NCBI GenBank assembly: GCA_963775015.1
Contig: CAVZHI010000015.1
Span: 620,001-684,000 of the forward strand
DNA from: JAEMQF01 sp963775015
GTDB taxonomy: Bacteria > Pseudomonadota > Gammaproteobacteria > Burkholderiales > Burkholderiaceae_C
DNA: 64,000 nt
Reading direction: 5' to 3'
Shown: in pieces, positions 47,548 through 58,700 of the stretch
Layout of the letters: every line of letters starts with the position of its first letter
Numbering within the stretch: the first letter of the stretch is position 1
Translations under genes and position numbers: made by a program
The notes under the pieces: model-generated
Database searches by the model: none
What the model saw: only the letters and a program-made list of their open reading frames with translations
What the model was told of the DNA's origin: nothing

Positions 47548-50500
47548 ATGGCCACTGACCTGACCACGGGAAATGACACTTTCGACGGGGGTATCGGCGT
47601 CGATGAGATCTTCGGTCTTGCCGGCAATGACACGATTAGTGGTGACGGCGGCGAAGACACGCTTGACGGCGGTGCCGGCAACGACACGCTTGACGGCGGC
47701 GACGACAACGACTTCCTTTTCGGTGGCGACGGACACGACACTATTGACGGTGGCACCGGCGGTGACGTTATAGATGGCGGCAGCGGCAATGACACTATCG
47801 ATGGTGGTGCCGGCGAGAACATTCTCTTTGGTGGTGCCGGCAACGACAGCATCACCGGCGGCGAAGACGGCGACCAGATATTCGGGGGGGTGAACGAGTT
47901 TGACGCAGAAGACAACCCCATCGAAATTGGCTCAGGCAACGACACCATTTATGGTCTTGGCGGCGACGACACCATCTACGGCGGAGACGGCACCGACGCG
48001 ATCGACGGCGGCGTGGGCGGCGACGGGATAAGCGGCGGCGCCGGCAACGACACGATCGACGGCGGCGAGGGTGACGATGACATTGACGGCGGCGCCGGCA
48101 ACGACACCATCACCGGGGGCAAGGGCGCGGATCCGCTGCGCGGTGGCCTCGGCAGCGATGTATTTGCCTATTTCGCCAATGCCGATGCGTCAGACTCGAA
48201 TTTTGATGCAATGGACACCATTGCCGACTTCGAAGGTGTCATAGAACAGAGCTCACCTGCCCACCAAGACAAGATCGATCTGGTCGCACTCCTTGGCGAC
48301 GTTGACCTTAAGTGGGGCGGTATGGACCCTACCCCCAAAGGCGTGTGGTATGCCCAAAACACGGGTGATGGTTCGACCAACGTATTTGCCGACGTCGATG
48401 AAAACGAGGTACCAGAACTCGTCATCAGGTTGGACGGACTGCACGAGTTGACGGAGGGTGATTTTCTTGGTGTGAACGGTCGGAACCGATCTGCCGGTGG
48501 CCGACGACGAAGTCAACTCGACCAACGAGGATACGACGCTGACGGTGGCCGATGGGTCGGCCGATGACGTGCTCGTGGGCGACGTGGATGTGGACGGCGA
48601 CACACTGACGGTGACGCAGTTTGCCGTGGACACCGACGATGACGCGGTGGACGAGGTCTTCACCGCTGGCTCGCCGGCGGCAATTGCCGGGGTCGGCACG
48701 CTGACGATCAACGGCAACGGCAGCTACACATTTGTGCCGGCGCCGAATTACAACGGTCCGGTGCCGGTTGCGACCTACACGGTGTCCGACGGCACACTCA
48801 CCGACACCGGCACGCTGACGCTGACGGTCACGGCGCAGAACGATCCGCCGGTGGCCGACGACGAAGTCAACTCGACCAACGAGGATACGACGCTGACGGT
48901 GGCCGATGGGTCGGCCGATGACGTGCTCGTGGGCGACGTGGATGTGGACGGCGACACACTGACGGTGACGCAGTTTGCCGTGGACACCGACGATGACGCG
49001 GTGGACGAGGTCTTCACCGCTGGCTCGCCGGCGGCAATTGCCGGGGTCGGCACGCTGACGATCAACGGCAACGGCAGCTACACATTTGTGCCGGCGCCGA
49101 ATTACAACGGTCCGGTGCCGGTTGCGACCTACACGGTGTCCGACGGCACACTCACCGACACCGGCACGCTGACGCTGACGGTCACGGCGCAGAACGATCC
49201 GCCGGTGGCCGACGACGAAGTCAACTCGACCAACGAGGATACGACGCTGACGGTGGCCGATGGGTCGGCCGATGACGTGCTCGTGGGCGACGTGGATGTG
49301 GACGGCGACACACTGACGGTGACGCAGTTTGCCGTGGACACCGACGATGACGCGGTGGACGAGGTCTTCACCGCTGGCTCGCCGGCGGCAATTGCCGGGG
49401 TCGGCACGCTGACGATCAACGGCAACGGCAGCTACACATTTGTGCCGGCGCCGAATTACAACGGTCCGGTGCCGGTTGCGACCTACACGGTGTCCGACGG
49501 CACACTCACCGACACCGGCACGCTGACGCTGACGGTCACGGCGCAGAACGATCCGCCGGTGGCCGACGACGAAGTCAACTCGACCAACGAGGATACGACG
49601 CTGACGGTGGCCGATGGGTCGGCCGATGACGTGCTCGTGGGCGACGTGGATGTGGACGGCGACACACTGACGGTGACGCAGTTTGCCGTGGACACCGACG
49701 ATGACGCGGTGGACGAGGTCTTCACCGCTGGCTCGCCGGCGGCAATTGCCGGGGTCGGCACGCTGACGATCAACGGCAACGGCAGCTACACATTTGTGCC
49801 GGCGCCGAATTACAACGGTCCGGTGCCGGTTGCGACCTACACGGTGTCCGACGGCACACTCACCGACACCGGCACGCTGACGCTGACGGTCACGGCGCAG
49901 AACGATCCGCCGGTGGCCGACGACGAAGTCAACTCGACCAACGAGGATACGACGCTGACGGTGGCCGATGGGTCGGCCGATGACGTGCTCGTGGGCGACG
50001 TGGATGTGGACGGCGACACACTGACGGTGACGCAGTTTGCCGTGGACACCGACGATGACGCGGTGGACGAGGTCTTCACCGCTGGCTCGCCGGCGGCAAT
50101 TGCCGGGGTCGGCACGCTGACGATCAACGGCAACGGCAGCTACACATTTGTGCCGGCGCCGAATTACAACGGTCCGGTGCCGGTTGCGACCTACACGGTG
50201 TCCGACGGCACACTCACCGACACCGGCACGCTGACGCTGACGGTCACGGCGCAGAACGATCCGCCGGTGGCCGACGACGAAGTCAACTCGACCAACGAGG
50301 ATACGACGCTGACGGTGGCCGATGGGTCGGCCGATGACGTGCTCGTGGGCGACGTGGATGTGGACGGCGACACACTGACGGTGACGCAGTTTGCCGTGGA
50401 CACCGACGATGACGCGGTGGACGAGGTCTTCACCGCTGGCTCGCCGGCGGCAATTGCCGGGGTCGGCACGCTGACGATCAACGGCAACGGCAGCTACACA

Positions 50501-51465
50501 TTTGTGCCGGCGCCGAATTACAACGGTCCGGTGCCGGTTGCGACCTACACGGTGTCCGACGGCACACGTCACCGACACCGGCACGCTGACGCTGACGGTC
50601 AATGCGGTCAACGACAACCCACCGGTCGCCAATTGCGACGTTATCTACGTCTCCAACCGACACCTGCGTAACTCTGCCGACGAGCGTGCTGTTGACCAAC
50701 GACACGGATGCCGACGGCGACCCGCTGAGTGTTCTGTCAATCACCGGAAGCCCTGGGCTCGCCATTCCAGTCGACCTTTCCGACGACGGGTTGTCCTTCT
50801 CCTTCAAGACCGGCACAGCCGGTGGCAGCGTCGAGTGCCCGGAAATCGTGACGCTGAACTACACGATCACTGACGGCAGTTTTGAGTCCAGCAACACGAT
50901 CAAGCTCAAGGTGGTGACCACGAACTCGAGCAACAACACCATCGACCTCGCGGGGGTTGACGCAGACGGCTCCTATATCGACGGCAAGGCGCTTAACGAC
51001 AAGCTCACCGGCTCTGCGGCCGGCGACAATTTGCTCGGCGGCAGTGGCAACGACGTGATTCGCGGGCTTGACGGCAACGATACGCTGACCGGCAATGCGG
51101 GCAATGACTCGTTTGTCTTCAATACTACGCCTCAAGGGCTCACCAACGTCGACACCATTACTGACTTCAACGCCGGCGGTAACGGCGTATTTGGCATTGA
51201 CAAGATGGCGCTTGACCTTGCCATCTTCACCCAAATTGACGAAACAGGGACAGCTGGCGATGATGTCAGCGAATTCAGGGCCAGCGCAGGTGGGAACGCG
51301 GTCGACGCCGATGACTACGTCCTCTTCGACACCAGCACCGGCAGCCTTTTCTATGACGCAGACGGCATCGGCAGCGCATTCGAAAAGGTGCAGTTCGCCA
51401 AGCTCACCGGCCTGAGCGGAACCCTCGATAACACTGACTTCGCTACCATCGCGCCTGGCCCGTAA
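47548..51465 (+). CDS. RTX adhesin with cadherin/VCBS-like tandem repeats (frame breaks near 48487, 50568 and 50640)
   Basis: Secreted calcium-binding surface protein of about 1300 residues. N-terminal 200 residues are RTX nonapeptide repeats, for example GGAGNDTLDGGDDNDFLFGG. A non-repeat stretch follows, then six identical 118-residue units with ADDEVNSTNEDTTLTVADG, DVDVDGDTLTVTQF, INGNGSYTFVPAPNYNG and ATYTVSDGTLTDTGTLTL, which match VCBS or tandem-95 type repeats. The C terminus has another RTX patch (LLGGSGNDVIRGLDGNDTLT) and an acidic type I secretion tail ending LDNTDFATIAPGP. Strong AGGAGG before the ATG. Breaks are each repaired by dropping one G or C. The adjoining ABC and HlyD genes supply its export. 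Confidence 0.85.
48497..50599 (+). repeat. Six tandem copies of a 354-bp unit
   Basis: Units start at 48497, 48851, 49205, 49559, 49913 and 50267, each GTGGCCGACGACGAAGTCAA at its beginning. The first five are identical in DNA as far as I can read. The sixth is the same up to about 50570, then has one extra G and diverges. The period is 118 codons, so gain or loss of units keeps the frame. Real copy number may differ if the assembly collapsed or expanded the array. Confidence 0.93.
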
Positions 51466-51523
51466 TGACTATCAGCCGCACAGACCCGACGCCCAGCACT
51501 CCTCCTGGGGCGTCGACACCCTA

Positions 51524-53372
51524 ATGCAGGCCGAGCCCGCCCCAGCCAAGCTCGCGCCCGCTCGCCACCCGCCCGCTCGTCGCAGTCGGGGCCTTCTCCT
51601 TCTGCATGAACCTGCTATGCTCGCCCCGGCAATCTTCATGCTGCAGGTCTTCGACCGCGTTCTCTCCAGCGGCAGCCGCGAGACGCTGTTCCTGCTGCTG
51701 CTCGGCGTAGCCGCAGCGCTGGAGCCTGGCCCTCGGCCTGGACTACCTGCGCAGCCGCCTGCAAGGCGTGGTGGGCAACCTGGTGGGCGACTCGCTCTTA
51801 CCCGTTGTTGCAAGGGACGTGCTCGCGCGTGCGGCGCGTGCGCCGGACCGGCCCAATTCGGAGGCGCTGCGCGACGTGGCCACGGTGCGCAACCTGTTCT
51901 CGGCGCAGGGGCTGCTCGCGGTGTTCGACGCGCCCTGGGCCATCGTCTACATCGCAGTCATCTGGTTCGCGCACCCGGCGCTGGGCATTGCCGCGGCTTG
52001 TGCGGCGTTGTTGATGCTCGGCCTGGCGTTCCTCAACGACTGGCTGACGCGGCGCGACATCGAGGCGCTGCAGCGCGGCGCGTCGAAGGCGCAGCGTTAC
52101 CTCGAGGCGTCGATGGTGAACGCCGAGGCGGCCGAGGCGATGGGCATGGGCGACTCGCTGCTTGCGCGCTGGCGCCAGATGAACCAGCGCGTTCAGCAGT
52201 TGCAGCGCCCGACGGCGCGGCGCAGCGTGGCGCTCGCCGCGTTCACGCGCAGCACGCGCCAGGCGGTGCAGGTGTTGATCCTCGCGGTCGGTGCCTACCT
52301 CGTCATCAGCCAGTTGGCAACGCCGGGCGTGATGGTCGCGGTGACGATTCTGCTGGGCCGTGCGCTCGCGCCGATCGAGCAGATCGTGGGGAGCTGGAAG
52401 GCGCTTGCCGAAGGCCGCGTCGCGATGCGCCGCTTGCGCGCGCTGCTCGCAGCACTTGGCAAGGCGCCCGAGCCGATGGCGCTGCCGCGGCCTGCCGGCG
52501 CGCTGGAAGCTGCGAACCTGATCCTGCGTTCGGGCAGGGGCGACGCGTTGATCCTGGCCGGCGTGTCGCTCGGCCTGGCGCCGGGCAAGGCGCTGGCGGT
52601 GATCGGCCCGAGCGGCGCGGGCAAGTCGAGCCTGATCCGCGTGCTTGCCGGGTTATGGGCGCCGAGCGCCGGCCACGTGCGCCTGGACGGCGTGGACATG
52701 ACCAAGGTGCCGCGCGAAGTGATCGGCCCGCACATCGGCTACGTGCCGCAAGACGTTGAGCTCTTTGCCGCCACGGTCGGCGAGAACATTGCGCGCATGG
52801 GCGACGTGGTGGCGTCGAAGGTCGTTGCGGCCGGGCGCGCTGCGGGAATCCACGAAATGATTCTCGCGCTGCCGCATGGCTACGACACGCGAATCGACCC
52901 GACGGGCGGACTGCTCTCTCCGGGGCAGCGCCAGCGCATCGCCCTGGCGCGCGCCCTGTACGGCGAGCCCAAGTTGCTGTTGCTCGACGAGCCGAATTCG
53001 AACCTCGACAACGCCGGCGAACAGGCATTGAGCGACGCGCTCGAGGCGTTGAAGGGTAAGGTCACCGTCGTCATGGTCACGCACCGCACGAACCTCGTGA
53101 AACACGCCGACAAGCTGCTCGTGCTGGAAGGCGGGCGCGTCAAGCACTATGGCCCGAAGGACCAGGTGCTCGCGGCGCTGAACGCAAGTGCAGCGCAAGA
53201 GATCAAGCGTGCCGGGCCGCAGTTGACGCCGGTCGCGAACTCGGCGAGCCCCGGCGTGGCGCAAATCCCGCAAGGTGCTGTTGCGAAGGCGCCGAACTTC
53301 GGTGTCGCTGGCGGGGGGCAGGTGATGGCGATGGCGCGCGCGGCGGTCCCGGCGAAGAGCCCCGCCGCTTGA
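51524..53372 (+). CDS. Type I secretion ABC transporter, PrtD-like (three frame breaks)
   Basis: Inner-membrane ATP-binding permease of about 615 residues that exports the RTX protein. Stitched N terminus: LVAVGAFSFCMNLL, MLAPAIFMLQVFDRVLSSGS and LGLDYLRSRLQGVVGNLVG. The ATPase has Walker A VIGPSGAGKSSLIRVLAG, signature LLSPGQRQRIALARALYG and Walker B LLLLDEPNSNLDN. There is no C39 peptidase or degenerate C39-like domain at the N terminus, which is typical of PrtD/LipB/HasD-type exporters of C-terminally signalled RTX substrates. Breaks near 51573, 51618 and 51732. A tail of about 50 residues past the ATPase is Ala, Pro and Gly rich. It lies 58 bases past the adhesin stop. Confidence 0.9.
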
Positions 53373-53394
53373 TGTTGAAGATCGAATCCCTCCC

Positions 53395-54720
53395 ATGACA
53401 TCGCTCGCGCTCGACGACCCGCTCACCCCGCACGTGCGCGAGGCGCGCTCGCTGGTCCGCGCCGGGGTTCTCGTGCTCTTGCTCGGCTTGCTGCCGCTCG
53501 CGGCGTGGATGGTATTTGCGCCGCTGGCGTCGGCAGTGGTTGCCGCAGGCGTCGTCAAGGTCGATCTGAACCGCCGCCCGGTGCAGCACGCCGAAGGCGG
53601 CATGGTGCGCGAAGTGCTCGTTCGAGTCGGCCAGCGTGTCAAGGAAGGCGAGACGCTGATGGTTCTGGGCGACGTGGCCGTCAACGCCGACATGCAGCGC
53701 TGGGAGTCGCGCGTGCGCTCCGAGCGCGCGAGCATGGCGCGGCTGGAAGCCGAACAATCGGGCGCTGCCGACGTGGTGTTCCCGGCGGACATCATCGAAG
53801 CGTCGCGCACCGATGCCGGTCTGGCCGAACTGCTCACGAACGAACGAGCGTTGTTCGGGGCGCGGCGCGGCGCGTTGAGCTCGCAAGTCGCGCTGCTGCG
53901 CGACCAGCAGGCCAAGGTGAACCAGGAGACAACGGCGCTGCGCGCGCAGATCGAACGCGCCGGGGAGTCGCTCAAGCTGCAAGGCCAGGAACTCACGGCG
54001 AACCAGGGTCTGCTCAAGGAGGGTTTCATCTCGAGCGCGCGCGTCACGCAGATCGAGGCGCAGATGGCCGACTACGGCGTGAAGTTGGAAGAGCGCCGCT
54101 CCGACCTCGCGCGCAGCGAGCAGAAGCTGCTCGACACGAGCCTGCGCATCAAGGCCATGCAAAACGAATACCGGCAGCAGGCGAGCGACCAGTTGAAGGT
54201 GACGCAGGCGCGCCTCGCCGAAATTCAACAGGAGCAGCGCAAGACGGGCGACGCGGCGAAGCGCCAGGTGATTGTCTCGCCCGTCGCGGGTGAAGTGATG
54301 GACCTCAAAGTCACCGCACCGGGCGCCGTGATCCCGCCGCGCGAGACGATTGCCGAGATCGTCCCGGACAACCAGAAACTCATCATCGAAGCGAACGTTC
54401 GCCCCGAAGACATCAACCGCGTGCAGCGCGGCCAGGCGGCGCAGATGCGGTTCACGGCGTTTGCGTATCGAACCACCAAACTCGTCGACGGCAAGGTGAG
54501 CTACATCTCCGCCGACCGCATGGTCGATCGCCAGGCGAACACCGCGTTCTACGTCGCGCACATCGAAGCCGACAGCGCCAAGCTGCTCGAAGCCGGCGAC
54601 ATGAAACTGCTTGCCGGCATGCCGGTCGAGGTGTACATCGAAGGCGACAAGCGCACCGTGCTGCAGTACCTCATGGAGCCGCTGTCGCAGGTGGTGAATC
54701 GGGCAGGGCGGGAGCGGTAG
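53395..54720 (+). CDS. Type I secretion membrane fusion protein, HlyD/PrtE family
   Basis: Periplasmic adaptor of 441 residues linking the ABC exporter to an outer-membrane TolC-like channel (not in the window). A membrane anchor lies at residues 22-45 (AGVLVLLLGLLPLAAWMVFA). The lipoyl half-motif is GGMVREVLVRVGQRVKEGE, followed by a long coiled coil (about 90-290) and the second lipoyl half VSPVAGEVMDLKVTAPGAV. The C terminus has IIEANVRPEDINRVQRGQAA and ends with the HlyD-type SQVVNRAGRER. The start is 22 bases from the ABC stop. Confidence 0.93.
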   Translation: MTSLALDDPLTPHVREARSLVRAGVLVLLLGLLPLAAWMVFAPLASAVVAAGVVKVDLNRRPVQHAEGGMVREVLVRVGQRVKEGETLMVLGDVAVNADMQRWESRVRSERASMARLEAEQSGAADVVFPADIIEASRTDAGLAELLTNERALFGARRGALSSQVALLRDQQAKVNQETTALRAQIERAGESLKLQGQELTANQGLLKEGFISSARVTQIEAQMADYGVKLEERRSDLARSEQKLLDTSLRIKAMQNEYRQQASDQLKVTQARLAEIQQEQRKTGDAAKRQVIVSPVAGEVMDLKVTAPGAVIPPRETIAEIVPDNQKLIIEANVRPEDINRVQRGQAAQMRFTAFAYRTTKLVDGKVSYISADRMVDRQANTAFYVAHIEADSAKLLEAGDMKLLAGMPVEVYIEGDKRTVLQYLMEPLSQVVNRAGRER

Positions 54721-54726
54721 AGAGCT

Positions 54727-54810
54727 GGGGTCAGGCCTTGCCTTTTGCCCTCCGCCTCGACAGTTCACATCGCGCTCTGACAGAAGGGGCAAAAGGCAAG
54801 GCCTGACCCC
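54727..54810. repeat. Inverted repeat upstream of the transposase
   Basis: A perfect 24-base inverted repeat: left arm 54727-54750 beginning GGGGTCAGGCCTTGCC, right arm 54787-54810 ending AAGGCCTGACCCC, with 36 bases between. It starts six bases after the HlyD stop and ends 36 bases before the transposase ATG. It is a likely binding or processing site for that transposase and could also end transcription of the secretion operon. Confidence 0.85.
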
Positions 54811-54846
54811 ATTGCCTTTTACGCCCCCAAGGCGTAGCGTGGCGGG

Positions 54847-55722
54847 ATGGCCCGCCCGTTGCGCATCGAGTTCCCCGGCGCCGTCTACCATGTCACCGCG
54901 CGTGGGGATCGCCGTGAGCCGATATTTGTCGACGACGACGACCGGCGCAGTTTCCTGCGTGTGACGGCGCAGGCGCTGTCACGCTTCGACGGTCAGATCT
55001 TCGCTTATTGCCTGATGGGCAATCACTACCACTTTGTGTTGCACACGCGGCAGGCGAACCTGTCGTTGCTGATGCGGCACATCAATGGCGTCTACACGCA
55101 GGTCTTCAACCGACGGCACGGGAATGTCGGGCACTTGTTCCAGGGCCGATTCAAGGCGATTCTGGTGGACCGCGATGCCTACCTGTTCGAGGTGTGCCGC
55201 TATGTCGAGTTGAACCCGGTGCGCGCGAAGCTCGTCAGGAAGGTTCAGGCATGGCCTTGGTCGAGCTACCGGGCCCACGCGGGAAGCGAAGAGCCGCCCC
55301 CATGGCTGGACGTGGACGGCTTGCACGGCCATCTGCTGGGCCGCCCGGTTCGTGGCGTCACCGACCGGAAACGAGGCGCGCAGCAGTACGCGGAGCTCGT
55401 CACCGGCGCGCCCGACTTGCCATTGTGGGAGACTGCGCTGCGCCAGCAAATCTATCTGGGCGACGACGCTTTCGTCGAACGCATGCAGGCACTCGCCGAA
55501 CCTCAGAATACCGTGGACCGTGACATCCCCAAGCCGCAGCGTCGCAAAGCCCTCAGCCTGGCCCAGTGGCTCGGCGCGTGCCCGACGCGAGACGAGGCGC
55601 TCTACCTTGCGCACACGGAAGGCGCGTTGACCATGAGTTCGATGGCGCGCGAGCTGGGCCTTTCGGTGTCGTGGATCAGCCGCCTGATCGCGCGTGCTGA
55701 GCAGGCAAAAAGCAAGGCCTGA
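54847..55722 (+). mobile_element. REP-associated tyrosine transposase (RAYT)
   Basis: Y1 (TnpA_REP/IS200-like) transposase of 291 residues. N-terminal RIEFPGAVYHVTARGDRREP, the HUH-type metal motif in YCLMGNHYHFVLHTRQAN, and RYVELNPVRAKLVRK, the block that carries the catalytic Tyr. The C-terminal part has a helix-turn-helix region (MSSMARELGLSVSWISRLIA), which helps to place it in the RAYT subgroup that binds REP-type palindromes. Its stop codon lies inside the downstream copy of the repeat at 55704-55726. RAYTs are usually not self-mobile but domesticated with their REP sequences. Confidence 0.92.
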
Positions 55723-55726
55723 CCCC
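55704..55726 (+). repeat. Right-arm copy at the transposase 3' end
   Basis: Direct repeat of the upstream right arm with one mismatch, reading GGCAAAAAGCAAGGCCTGAC then CCC. It contains the transposase stop codon (TGA at 55720-55722) and ends next to the ATG of the following kinase gene at 55727. No facing arm follows. This copy and the upstream pair therefore flank the transposase as a unit. Confidence 0.85.
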
Positions 55727-58700
55727 ATGACAGGCCAGGTCAGAAGCCTCGCCTGGGCCGGTGACCACCGGGAGGCGATCGACGCCGCGAGCGCAACGCT
55801 GACACCCGGTGCGGTGCCGGAACCGGACGCCGACGCGCGCATTCGGTTGCTCGACCAGCGCGCCGAGAGCCTGATGGCGATCGGCGACCTGGACGCTGCC
55901 GGCGCCGACGCCACGGCGATGAAGCGCATTGCGCAGCGCACACGCCTGCCGGCGCACGAAGCGCTGAGCGGAAATCGCGAAGCGCTCGTGCAAATCCGCA
56001 ACGGCAAGTCGCGCGCCGCGCTCGTGACCGCGGCGGTGGCGCTGAAAGCGGCGCAGCGCAGCGCCGCCGCGGCGCTCGAGGCGCAGAGCCTGGTCTTGCT
56101 CGCCGAAGCGCAATTCCGCAGCCGCAAGGACCTTGGCAACGCGCTCACCCACGCGACCCGTGCTGCTGCGTTGTTCGAAGCGCAGGGCGACATGGTGCAG
56201 CATGGCCGCGCCCTGTGGGTGCTGGCGTCGGTGCACAACACGCGCGGCCAACCGGCGGACGCCGACCGCGTCGCGACGCAGGCACTCGCGCTGGGACGGC
56301 GCTGCGGCGACCTGCTCGGCCAGGGCAACGCGCTGAACCTGCTCACGTTCAACAGCGCCGATCTCGCGGCGCGCCTGGCGTTGCTGAAACAGTCGCTCGC
56401 CGCGTTCGAGGCCGCGGGTTACGTCGAGCGCCAGGGCAACGTGCTGCTCAACCTGGGCCGCGCGCACGAGGCGCTCGGCCTCTACCCGCGGGCGCGGCGC
56501 CTGCTGCTGCAGGCGCTCGAGCTGATGCGCAGCACCGGCAGCGCCGGGCCGATGCTCGGCGCGAACTTCACGCTCGCCTTTTTCGAGGCGCGCCGCGGCC
56601 AGGTCGAGGCCGCGCGCGCCTATGCGGCGCAGGCGCTCGCGCAGGCGAGTGCACTGGGCGCCGCGCGCGCCACGCCGTACCGCGCCGAGCTCGCCGGCGA
56701 ACTCGCGCTGTGCGAAGGCAAACCCGAAGCAGCGGCGCGCCAGTTCGAGCGCGCCGTGCGCCTGGTTCCCAAAGGCCAGGACGCGCTGCTCATGACCTGC
56801 CTGAGCGACGCCGCGAGCGCTCATCTCGCCGCGGGTCACGCCGCGGCGGCCCTCGCTGCATCGCGCCGCGCGACGCAACTGCACGCCGCCAAGGGAATGG
56901 CCGCGCTCGACGGCCTGGAGCCGATCACGCTCTGGTGGCGCCACAGCCAGGCGCTGCAGGCGAACAACCTCGGATTCGACGCGTTCGAGGCGCTGCAGCA
57001 CGCGTACCGCTTCCTCTGCGAGCGCATCCAGGGCCTGAGCGACGAAGGCCTGCGGCGCAGCTTCCTGAACCGCAAGCGCGAGCATCGCGAGATCGTTCTC
57101 GCCTGGCTTCACGCGGCGCGCGAACGCCGCCTGCCGCCCGCGCTGCGCCAGGTGCATCTGAGCGGCAAGGCGAACCTGCGCGAGCCCTTCGAACGCCTCG
57201 TCGACAGCGGCGTGCGCCTGAATCAACTGCGGCGCCCGAAAGACATCTGCGAGTTCCTCGTCGAGGAGGCGAGCGAACTCTCGGGCGCCGAACGCGTGCT
57301 CGTGATTCTCGAGGCCAACGGCGCGCTGCGCATCGGCGGCGCCTGTCTGCCGCCGGCGGAAGATCGCGCAGGCCCTGCTCGATGCCGTTATGCCGTGGCT
57401 CGCCGAAGCGCGCGAAACGCGCAGCGCGAGCTTGCGCCACGGGCCGGGCGGCGTGGAGCCGATCGACCAGCGCGCGTGCCTGATCGCGCCGCTGATCGCG
57501 CAGCGCGACTTGCTCGGCTACCTCTACCTCGACCTGGACGGCGCTTTCGGCCGCCTGCACGACACCGATCGGGACCTGGTCGCGATGCTCGCCTCGCAAG
57601 CCGCTGCCGCATTGGCCGACGCGCATTGGGGCGAGGCGCTCGAACAGAAGGTCGCGCAGCGCACCGCTGAGCTGGAACAGCGCGCGAGCGAGCTCGCGAT
57701 CATCAACAGCATCCAGCAAGGCATGGCGGCCGAACTCAACTTCCAGGCCATCGTCGACATGGTCGGCGACAAGCTGCGCGAGGTCTTCCACACCGGCAAC
57801 ATCGGCATCGTCTGGCGCGACGCCGTCGAACCCGCCCTGGTGCACAACCTTTACGCGTACCAGCACGGCGTTCGCATCGACATCGGCACGATCCGCGTCA
57901 ATCCCGAAGGCCCGATGACGCAGGCGTTCGACGCGAAACGCCCGTTGGTGGCGAACAACCGCGCGCAAATGCGGGCGCTCGGGCTGCGGCAGGTGCCGGG
58001 AACGGAGCTCAGCCTGTCGACGGCGATGGTGCCGATTTACTCGGGCGATCGCGTCCTGGGCGCGATCTCGCTGCAGAACCACGAGCGCGAAAACGCGTTC
58101 GGCGAAGCCGAGGTGCGACTGCTCAGCACGGTCGCGGCGAGCATGGGCGTCGCGCTGGAAAACGCGCGCCTGTTCGACGAGACGCAGCGCCTGCTGAAGG
58201 AGACCGAAGCGCGCAACGCCGAACTCGCCGTCATCAACGACGTGCAACTCGGCATGTCGCGCGAACTCGAGTTCCAGGCCATCGTCGACCTCGTCGGCGA
58301 CCGCTTGCGCGACGTCTTTCACACCGGCCACATCGCGATCTTCTGGTGGGACGAGCAGGCGAACCTGGCGCGCGGCGTGTACGTCGTGCAGTTCGGCGTG
58401 CGCGTGCAGATCCCGCCGTTCAAGCCCGATCTGAACGGCCCGATGATGAAGGCGTTCAACTCGAAGCGCCCGATTGTCGCGAACAGCCGCGCCGACATGG
58501 CCTCGCTCGGCTTGCGCGCCGTGGACCGCGTCGACCCGTGCCTGTCGCGCGCCATGGTGCCGGTGTTCTCCGGCGAGCGCCTGATCGGCGCGATCTCGCT
58601 CGAGAGCCATGAGTGCGAGGGCGCCTACAGCGAGGCGCAAGTGCGGCTCCTGACGACGGTCGCGGCGAGCCTGGGCGTGGCGCTGGAGAACGTGCGCCTG

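Noticed and set aside
48497..50599. Tandem repeat array considered as CRISPR
   Set aside because: The units are 354 bases, contiguous and coding. There are no short repeats with unique spacers, and no cas genes in the window.
48425..50632. A 735-codon open frame on the minus strand opposite the adhesin repeats, itself made of repeated 118-residue units
   Set aside because: The open frame results from the 354-bp period. The translation is His, Arg and Val rich and matches no protein type; the plus strand frame is clearly the VCBS-like protein.
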